A DNA stretch of 64,000 nt. Source: Hyphomicrobiales bacterium. Lineage in GTDB: Bacteria; Pseudomonadota; Alphaproteobacteria; Rhizobiales; Rhizobiaceae. The stretch covers positions 186,001 to 250,000 of the forward strand of contig UCAG01000003.1 in NCBI GenBank assembly GCA_900470285.1, in the 5' to 3' direction. Every line of letters begins with the position of its first letter. The stretch's first letter is position 1. The notes beneath the pieces were generated by a model. The model ran no database searches and was not told where the DNA came from. It saw only the letters and a program-made list of their open reading frames with translations. A program made the position numbers and the translations under genes. Of this stretch, positions 58,334 through 64,000 are shown in pieces.

Positions 58334-60160
58334 TTAATCGTCATCATCCAAATCGTCGTTATCCACGCCCGGATCCGGCATTTGCATTTCCAGATCCGTG
58401 TCATCATCCGGCGTGGTGATGCGCACGTCGATGATTTTTGCACCCGGAAATTTCGCAAGGATCGCCGCTACATCCGGATCAGCGCGGGCATCTGTTACCA
58501 GTTCCTCGCGCCGCGCGGTTTCAACTTCAGCCACAGTCTGGCCACCGCCATCACGCGCAACCGAGACCATCCAGCGTTCGCCCGTCCAGTCAAGCAGACG
58601 CTGCGCCATATCCGTGGCCAGTGTTTTCGGCGCATGTTCGGTCAGCGCAATTTCCATACGGTTCTGGCCGATAGAAACCAGCCGTACGAAATTCTTGACC
58701 AGCACCTTGAACTGCAGATCGCGTTTATTGCCCGCCAGATTGACGATGTCATTCAGGTCGCGGATACGCACGGCCTGCGGAGCAGGCTCTGTTTTAGGCT
58801 GGACAACGGCTTGCGGCTGCATCACTGGCTGTGCAGTTGGCTCGGCCAATCGAAGAGCGGCACCACCATTATTCTGGCGTTGAACCATTTGACCGGAAAC
58901 AGCATCGGTAGATGCATAAGCTGTTGCACCACCACCGGAACCATTACCACCGCCGCCGCCTTGCGGAGCAGATGGCGCAGAGCTACCGCCAGCCTGTCCA
59001 TTGGCAATGGCTTTCAGCGCCTCATCCAATGTCGGCAGATCAGCGGAATGTGCCAAACGGATCAGCAGCATTTCTGCAGCCTGTACCGGACGGGATGAGG
59101 TCTCCACCTCATGCATACCTTTGAGCAACATCTGCCAGCAACGCGACAAAGCGCGGATCGACAATGTTTTGGCAAATTCAGCGCCACGCACGCGCTCATC
59201 TTCCGACAGCGACATATCCTGCGCGACTTCCGGTGTGAAACGCAGGCGTGTGACCAGATGATTGAAGTCCGCCAAATCACTCAGCACAACGGAAGGATCA
59301 GCACCCACATCATATTGCGCGCGGAATTCTTTCAGCACACCCGCCACGTCACCGCACATCAGCATTTCAAACAAGTCGATAATGCGCGCACGATCGGCAA
59401 GGCCGAGCATTTCACGCACCGTCTGACTGTCTACTGTGCCGTTGCCATGGGCAATCGCCTGATCGAGAATCGACAGGCTGTCGCGTGCAGAACCTTCACC
59501 GGCACGGGCAATCATCGCCAGTGCTGTGTCGTCAGCCTGCACATTTTCTAGGCCGGTGATCTTGCGCAACAGGTTCGTCAATGTGCCGGATTCAATGCGG
59601 CGCAGGTCAAAACGCTGACAGCGCGACAGAACGGTAATCGGTACTTTGCGGATTTCTGTCGTCGCGAAAATAAACTTCACATGCGGCGGCGGCTCTTCCA
59701 AGGTCTTCAACAGGCCGTTGAATGCCTGATTGGAGAGCATGTGCACTTCGTCGATGATATAGACTTTGTAACGGGCAGAAACCGGACGGTAACGCACCTG
59801 TTCAATAATCTCACGAATATCATCAATACCGGTATGCGAGGCCGCATCCATCTCGATCACATCGACATGGCGGCCTTCCATAATCGCCTGACAATGCTCA
59901 CCCAATTCGGTCAGATGCACACTCGGCTGATCAATAGTATCGGTTTTATAATTCAGGCCGCGCGCCAGAATACGCGCCGTTGTGGTCTTACCCACCCCGC
60001 GCACACCGGTCAGCATCCATGCCTGCGCAATGCGTCCTGCTTCAAAAGCATTGGTCAGGGTGCGCACCATCGGCTCCTGACCATAAAGATCATCAAAATT
60101 CTGCGGGCGGTATTTACGGGCGAGAACGCGGTAGGCGTTGTCTGCCGGTTTATTATCCAT
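58334..60160 (-). CDS. dnaX: DNA polymerase III subunits gamma and tau
   Basis: 608 residues. Walker A GVRGVGKTTTARILARG, sensor region YIIDEVHMLSNQAFNGLLKTLEE, SRC motif TVLSRCQRFDLR. The usual zinc-finger Cys set is reduced: EHCQAIMEG keeps one Cys and the loop is degenerate (ARGLNYKTDT has no Cys). A Gly/Ser/Ala linker at about residues 395-425 leads to the tau C-terminus, which ends in an acidic DNDDLDDDD tail. Clamp loader ATPase. Confidence 0.95.
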   Translation of the reverse strand: MDNKPADNAYRVLARKYRPQNFDDLYGQEPMVRTLTNAFEAGRIAQAWMLTGVRGVGKTTTARILARGLNYKTDTIDQPSVHLTELGEHCQAIMEGRHVDVIEMDAASHTGIDDIREIIEQVRYRPVSARYKVYIIDEVHMLSNQAFNGLLKTLEEPPPHVKFIFATTEIRKVPITVLSRCQRFDLRRIESGTLTNLLRKITGLENVQADDTALAMIARAGEGSARDSLSILDQAIAHGNGTVDSQTVREMLGLADRARIIDLFEMLMCGDVAGVLKEFRAQYDVGADPSVVLSDLADFNHLVTRLRFTPEVAQDMSLSEDERVRGAEFAKTLSIRALSRCWQMLLKGMHEVETSSRPVQAAEMLLIRLAHSADLPTLDEALKAIANGQAGGSSAPSAPQGGGGGNGSGGGATAYASTDAVSGQMVQRQNNGGAALRLAEPTAQPVMQPQAVVQPKTEPAPQAVRIRDLNDIVNLAGNKRDLQFKVLVKNFVRLVSIGQNRMEIALTEHAPKTLATDMAQRLLDWTGERWMVSVARDGGGQTVAEVETARREELVTDARADPDVAAILAKFPGAKIIDVRITTPDDDTDLEMQMPDPGVDNDDLDDDD

Positions 60161-60302
60161 GGATTTCGCGCGCTCCTTCAGATCCCGTCTTTAAGCTCCA
60201 CTGCTGTAGCACAGATCATCAGCCGATTGAAAACAGAAAGCGGTCTCACAGAAAACTTAGCTTTTCCGTGCACAACAATCTGGATTTCAGGGGAGAAAAA
60301 GG

Positions 60303-60402
60303 TGGGAGGCTGGCACGATGACCCGTGCCGAGCTCGTTAGGGCTGCTTCCTTCCGGACCTGACCCGGTTGGCGAGTGGTCCGTCCACCACCAACCTCCCG
60401 CG
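60303..60402 (-). ncRNA. ffs: Signal recognition particle RNA (4.5S, small type)
   Basis: On the minus strand it begins GGGAGGTTGGTGG, has the apical helix GGTCAGGTCCGGAAGGAAGC (GGAA tetraloop and the conserved internal loop AGCAG), and ends CAGCCTCCCACC, pairing with the 5' end. About 98-100 bases, followed by CCTTTTT as terminator. It lies upstream of dnaX, the standard location in alphaproteobacteria. Confidence 0.96.
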
Positions 60403-60504
60403 CTCCATATCGGAAATTTGAACACAAAATGCAAGGCTCAAATAAGCTGAGATAAAAAAATATAGATTATTTTCATGCATTTTATGTTTGAATAGTTCCA
60501 GACT

Positions 60505-60604
60505 AGAGCGCCGTGTGCCAGATTTGGCACACAAAGGTCGCTCTAACACATTAAAATTAGATCATAATTCCTTAAACTGATCCAAATTTAAGAAGTTATG
60601 TTCC
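60505..60604 (+). repeat. Dispersed intergenic repeat family 2, copy D
   Basis: 100 bp starting AGAGCGCCGTGTGCCAGATT and ending AAGTTATGTTCC, a degenerate form of the AATTATGCTCT end. It lies between the SRP RNA gene and the HIT gene and extends a spurious open frame at its end. Confidence 0.8.
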
Positions 60605-60666
60605 AGTCAAAACCAGCTTCCAAAACTGCCGGACAAAAACAATATTTCTCAAAAAGGCACCGCATC

Positions 60667-61077
60667 ATGCCAGATTTCGCCCTCGATCAACGCCTGCAAA
60701 ATGACAGTTTTCCTATCGGCCCGCTTGGCCTGTGCCAGCTTTTACTGATGAATGACAAGCGTTGGCCATGGCTGATCCTTGTGCCGCAGCGCGCAGATAT
60801 GTCTGAGATTCATGAGCTAACCCCGCTCGATCAGACCATGCTCAGCTTTGAGACTTCGATGGTTGCTGAAGCCATGAAATCCGCGACCGGCTGCGAGAAA
60901 ATCAACAGCGGTGCGCTCGGCAATATTGTCCGTCAGCTGCATATTCACATTATTGCACGCAACAGCGGTGATGCAGCATGGCCGGGTCCGGTCTGGGGGC
61001 ATGGCACGCGCGAGCCTTATACGGACGAAGAAGCCAGCAAGCTGATCAGTGATTTACGCGCCCGTCTTTCTGCCTGA
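60667..61077 (+). CDS. HIT family protein
   Basis: 136 residues from ATG 60667 (MPDFALDQR), behind AAAGGCACC; an ATG 23 codons upstream lies in the repeat. HIT-like core: RWPWLILVPQR and RQLHIHIIARNSGDAAWPGPVWG. The histidine triad HxHxHxx is reduced to HIHIIAR (third His replaced), typical of this rhizobial subgroup. Nucleotidyl-hydrolase activity may therefore be altered. It overlaps in context with nudC, ten bases downstream, so both may be in one transcript of nucleotide hygiene. Confidence 0.88.
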   Translation: MPDFALDQRLQNDSFPIGPLGLCQLLLMNDKRWPWLILVPQRADMSEIHELTPLDQTMLSFETSMVAEAMKSATGCEKINSGALGNIVRQLHIHIIARNSGDAAWPGPVWGHGTREPYTDEEASKLISDLRARLSA

Positions 61078-61086
61078 GTTTATCAC

Positions 61087-62034
61087 ATGACAGATAACAG
61101 CCATGGTCTTGGCTTTGCCGGCAGGACACTTGACCCGCAGGCAGAGAAACGGGACGAAACAAGTTTAGCCAAAGCGTTGGCTGATCCCGGTGCGCAATTT
61201 CTGCTTTTTGCCGGCAACAAAATTATTTTGAAACAAGGCGCACCGGAACACCGTGCCTTGTTCAGCCATGCGGAGCGTCGCGCCCTGCAAAATGGCTCGA
61301 ATTTATCTGCCGGCGACAATCTGATTTTGCTGGGTGACGCAGAGGGTATTGCCTATTTTGCACTCGACACCGGTCTGGACGCGGAGGCACTTCCTGCGCC
61401 TTACGAAGCTTCGGAATATCGCGCGCTCTATACGCATCATCTTTTGCCGCCTGCGCTGAGTGGTATGGTAGCGCAAGGGGCTGCGCTTCTTGCATGGCAT
61501 AAAACCCATCGCTTTTGCGGTCGGTGCGGCCATGAAACCGAAATGCGCATTGGCGGCTTCAAACGGGTGTGTATCTCCTGCAATGCCGAGCATTTTCCAC
61601 GCACTGATCCGGTGGTAATTATGCTGGTCACCTGCAAAACCGACAGCGGCGACACGTGTCTGCTTGCGCGAAGCCCGCATTTTGCTCCGCTGACCTATTC
61701 CTGCCTTGCCGGTTTTGTGGAGCCGGGTGAGACGATTGAAAATGCTGTCCGGCGTGAAGTGCGCGAAGAATCAGGGCTACCCGTCGGACAGGTCACCTAT
61801 CACGCCAGCCAGCCATGGCCGTTTCCCTATTCCCTGATGATCGGTTGTTTCGCACAGAGCCTGTCTGATGAGATAAATCTTGACCATGACGAACTGGAGG
61901 ACGGGCGCTGGTTTACCCGTGAGGAGGCAAGAGCCATGTTGGATAATGTCCATAAGCAAGACCTACGCACACCGCCTGCCGGTGCAATCGCCAGCGCGCT
62001 GATACGCCATTGGGTAGAGTGTTCAGACAAATAA
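61087..62034 (+). CDS. nudC: NAD+ diphosphatase / NAD-capped RNA decapping hydrolase
   Basis: 315 residues. N-terminal NudC-like domain, a zinc ribbon CGRCGHETEMRIGGF...CISC, and a complete Nudix box GFVEPGETIENAVRREVREESG; the NudC marker SQPWPFPYSLM follows. It hydrolyses NADH/NAD+ and removes NAD caps from RNA. Ends in a terminator shared with pheA's convergent region. Confidence 0.95.
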   Translation: MTDNSHGLGFAGRTLDPQAEKRDETSLAKALADPGAQFLLFAGNKIILKQGAPEHRALFSHAERRALQNGSNLSAGDNLILLGDAEGIAYFALDTGLDAEALPAPYEASEYRALYTHHLLPPALSGMVAQGAALLAWHKTHRFCGRCGHETEMRIGGFKRVCISCNAEHFPRTDPVVIMLVTCKTDSGDTCLLARSPHFAPLTYSCLAGFVEPGETIENAVRREVREESGLPVGQVTYHASQPWPFPYSLMIGCFAQSLSDEINLDHDELEDGRWFTREEARAMLDNVHKQDLRTPPAGAIASALIRHWVECSDK

Positions 62035-62063
62035 AAAAGCGCCGGATCACTCCGGCGCTTTTT
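62034..62063. terminator. Terminator of nudC
   Basis: AAAAAGCGCCGGA, loop TCAC, TCCGGCGCTTTTT. Symmetrical, so it could also end pheA transcripts that pass through the repeat array. Confidence 0.9.
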
Positions 62064-62082
62064 CAAACTGTTAAAATTTGGC

Positions 62083-62194
62083 TTACTCAGCTGCTAGCAA
62101 TTGCTTACTTTTATTCCTTTGCAAGCAAACGCTTGCGGTTATTCATTTGCAAGCAAACGCTTGCGATTATTCTGCTGCTAGCAGTTGCTTGCGG
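62083..62194 (-). repeat. Tandem 28-bp repeat of the pheA 3' end, four units
   Basis: Four units of exactly 28 bp: 62167-62194 (the last 28 bases of pheA), 62139-62166, 62111-62138 and 62083-62110. On the minus strand each has the form (C/T)CGCAAGC...GAATAA or a near variant and ends in TAA. Units 2 and 3 differ at only two positions. The middle units contain the palindrome GCAAGC-GTTT-GCTTGC. As 28 is 1 modulo 3, the successive TAA codons fall in frames 0, 1, 2 and 0. Confidence 0.92.
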
Positions 62195-63033
62195 TTTTCA
62201 CTGCCCGGATAAACACCGACAATACGCACTTCTTTGGTGAAGAAGGCCAGCTCTTCCAATGCCAGCTGCACGGAACGATCATCCGGATGACCTTCAATAT
62301 CCGCATAGAACTGTGTGGCCATGAAAGTCCCGCCGATCTGATAGCTTTCCAGCTTGGTCATGTTGATGCCATTGGTCGCAAAACCGCCCATCGCCTTATA
62401 AAGCGCCGCCGGAACGTTGCGCACGCGGAATACAAAAGTCGTCACCATCAGCTCATCCGGTGACTTGCGCGGTGCCCATTGTTCCTGTTTGGACAGCACA
62501 ACAAAGCGCGTAATATTGTTTTCCGCGTCTTCGACATTGTTCTGCAAAATCTCAAGACCATAGAGCTCAGCAGCCAGCAATGGTGCCAGAGCTGCCTTAC
62601 TCTTATCGCCCAGATCAGCCACCTGACGGGCAGCGCCTGCGGTATCACCGGCAATCACCGGTTTCCAGCCATTGCCGCGAATGATTTTGCGGCATTGCCC
62701 CAGCGCATGAATATGGCTGTGAACGCTCTTAATGTCTTCCTTTTTGGTACCAGGAAGCACCATCAGCTGAAAATGGATCGGCAGGAAATATTCGCCGATA
62801 ATATGCAGACGTGATTCCGGTAAAAGATGATGAATATCCGCGACACGACCGGCCAGCGTATTTTCAATCGGAATCATCGCCAGATCGGCTTCGCCATTTT
62901 CAACGGCATTAAATGCATCTTCAAAAGTCGCACATGGCAGCGGCTCCATCATCGGAAACATATTGCGGCAGGCCGTATCGGAATTTGCTCCCGGTTCACC
63001 CTGAAACGATATTTTATTGGTCTTCGCTGCCAT
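62167..63033 (-). CDS. pheA: Prephenate dehydratase
   Basis: 288 residues, monofunctional (no chorismate mutase). Catalytic domain with ISFQGEPGANSD at the start, MIPIENTLAGRVADIHHLL and VARFVVL-like NNITRFVVLSKQ; the ACT domain follows with MTKLESYQIGGTFMATQFYADIEGH (ESYQ binds phenylalanine). It makes phenylpyruvate. The last 28 bases are tandemly repeated downstream. Transcribed in the same direction as kdsB, 49 bases downstream of it. Confidence 0.95.
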   Translation of the reverse strand: MAAKTNKISFQGEPGANSDTACRNMFPMMEPLPCATFEDAFNAVENGEADLAMIPIENTLAGRVADIHHLLPESRLHIIGEYFLPIHFQLMVLPGTKKEDIKSVHSHIHALGQCRKIIRGNGWKPVIAGDTAGAARQVADLGDKSKAALAPLLAAELYGLEILQNNVEDAENNITRFVVLSKQEQWAPRKSPDELMVTTFVFRVRNVPAALYKAMGGFATNGINMTKLESYQIGGTFMATQFYADIEGHPDDRSVQLALEELAFFTKEVRIVGVYPGSENRKQLLAAE

Positions 63034-63082
63034 TTTGGTGCCTTTGACTATTTATAAAATGCTTTTCTGTTTTCCCTGAATT

Positions 63083-63826
63083 TCAGCGAGACAGAAACTG
63101 ACGCGCCTTTTCCAGATCCTCCGGTGTATCCACACCGAGCGGGAAGGATTGAACCACTTCCACATCGATTCGCATACCCGCTTCCAGAGCCCGCAGCTGT
63201 TCCAGTTTTTCGCGCAATTCCAGAACCGAAGGCCCGAGCGCGACAAATTTTTCCAGTGCCGCACGACGATAGGCGTAAAGACCGATATGATGGTAAAGCG
63301 GACCATCACCATAAGGTGCTGTGGCGCGGGTAAAATAAAGTGCGCGCAGTTTATTGGCACCGGCCAGAGGCGAGCCGACAATTTTCACCACATTCGGATT
63401 GGTCTTTTCTTGGATATCGCTGATCTCAACACCAAGAGTGGCGATATCCGCAGGCCCGTCAATCAGCGGCTGCAAAGCGGTTTTAATCAGTGCCGGATCG
63501 ATCACTGGCAGGTCACCCTGCACATTGATAACCGCATCAAATTCTTTATTCGGATCAATAAGTTGCAAAGCCTCGTAAATTCTGTCCGATCCGGATTCAT
63601 GATCGCTGCGTGTCATCACCGCCTCAAGACCATGCGCCTCGACAGCCGCTTTAATCTCAGCACTATCCGTTGCAACAACCACGCGTCCCAGACCGGATGC
63701 AGCTGCGCGCTCGGCCACATGCACGATCATCGGCTTTCCGGCAATGTCAGCCAACGGCTTACCCGGAAGACGGGTTGAAGCCATGCGGGCGGGTATCAGG
63801 ATCAGTGATTTAAACGGCTTAGACAT
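63083..63826 (-). CDS. kdsB: 3-deoxy-manno-octulosonate cytidylyltransferase
   Basis: 247 residues. Nucleotidyltransferase signature [25 protein letters not shown], with [15 protein letters not shown] and [15 protein letters not shown]. It activates KDO as CMP-KDO for lipid A core. Start ATG at 63826. Probably the first gene of a kdsB-pheA transcript, the arrangement known from Brucella. Confidence 0.96.
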   Translation of the reverse strand: MSKPFKSLILIPARMASTRLPGKPLADIAGKPMIVHVAERAAASGLGRVVVATDSAEIKAAVEAHGLEAVMTRSDHESGSDRIYEALQLIDPNKEFDAVINVQGDLPVIDPALIKTALQPLIDGPADIATLGVEISDIQEKTNPNVVKIVGSPLAGANKLRALYFTRATAPYGDGPLYHHIGLYAYRRAALEKFVALGPSVLELREKLEQLRALEAGMRIDVEVVQSFPLGVDTPEDLEKARQFLSR

Positions 63827-64000
63827 CGCTATTCATCCGAAAGTGTCAAAAAGTCACGGGTACTGCAGTTCTTATAGGTGTTGCCAGCGCCAAGTAAAAG
63901 ACCTAGTTTCCGGCGAAAGTCAGCAATGGAGGGCAACCCTCCCCTAAGACGTATCAATAATTACCGCCAAGCTAAAGGCGTTGGGGAAGAGGAGCGCTAG
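63827..64000. other. Upstream region of kdsB, window end
   Basis: 174 bases with no gene confidently seen. It should contain the kdsB promoter. A plus-strand gene may start beyond the window. Confidence 0.35.

Noticed and set aside
60598-60666. N-terminal extension of the HIT protein
   Set aside because: Its first codons lie in a dispersed repeat end, and the better ribosome site is just before 60667.
62083-62194. Possible CRISPR array (28-bp units)
   Set aside because: Units are directly adjacent with no spacers, and the first unit is the end of pheA; no cas gene is present.

Overview
The window reads as a chromosomal segment of an alphaproteobacterium of the order Hyphomicrobiales (Rhizobiales), close to Brucella/Ochrobactrum. 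The supporting evidence is close protein resemblance (ArgG, Pgm, IalB-like, TIGR02300, KdsB), the gene orders aroA-cmk-rpsA and dnaX-ybaB-recR-ffs, a FrcBCAK-type sugar transporter with a ROK regulator, and several short dispersed repeats of rhizobial style. Base composition looks near 50% GC, lower than Brucella sensu stricto, so a Pseudochrobactrum- or Falsochrobactrum-like genus is possible (inference only).

Layout. 1-3.5 kb: a YbbAP-type ABC exporter (permease cut by the window edge) divergent from a TesA-like esterase. 3.7-9.8 kb: thpR, a low-molecular-weight phosphatase, phhB, a YkvA protein, an IalB-like secreted protein, rlmN, a membrane protein and a LysE-type exporter. 10-13.7 kb: argG, a hemolysin III family protein, a lytic transglycosylase lipoprotein. 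13.8-21.7 kb: FAH-family hydrolase, frcKACB, divergent frcR, then pgm, which form a sugar uptake and phosphosugar block. 21.7-24.7 kb: Mrp/ApbC and a two-gene putative copper-handling locus. 25-34.8 kb: a small coupled operon of unknown function, an L,D-transpeptidase, tamBA and a secreted SH3 protein. 35-39 kb: cyoABCD quinol oxidase. 39.8-47.2 kb: a FtsK-type translocase without visible membrane segments, a GltB-domain protein and a type II NADH dehydrogenase. 47.4-52.8 kb: tRNA-Ala, TIGR02300, aroA-cmk-rpsA. 53-57.2 kb: GH108 muramidase, YeiH/LysR pair, MltB-type transglycosylase. 57.2-64 kb: recR, ybaB, dnaX, SRP RNA, HIT protein, nudC, pheA, kdsB.

Most genes are housekeeping or envelope functions. 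No transposase, integrase, CRISPR array or prophage block was seen. The unusual features are small. (1) Three genes (pheA, the phosphatase gene, thpR) carry tandem copies of their own last 28 or 37 bp, stop codon included; because 28 and 37 are both 1 modulo 3, each array places a stop in all three frames. (2) tamA appears to start at an AUC codon: a perfect Shine-Dalgarno sequence and a complete signal peptide are present, but no canonical start codon lies before the signal peptide. (3) A 36-codon leader ORF is translationally coupled to an unknown Cys-containing protein behind an Irr-box-like palindrome. (4) A YcnI-PCuAC fusion follows a DUF2946-like gene. (5) An 11-bp inverted repeat between frcB and frcR is a likely operator. 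(6) Three families of roughly 100-bp intergenic repeats are scattered through the window.
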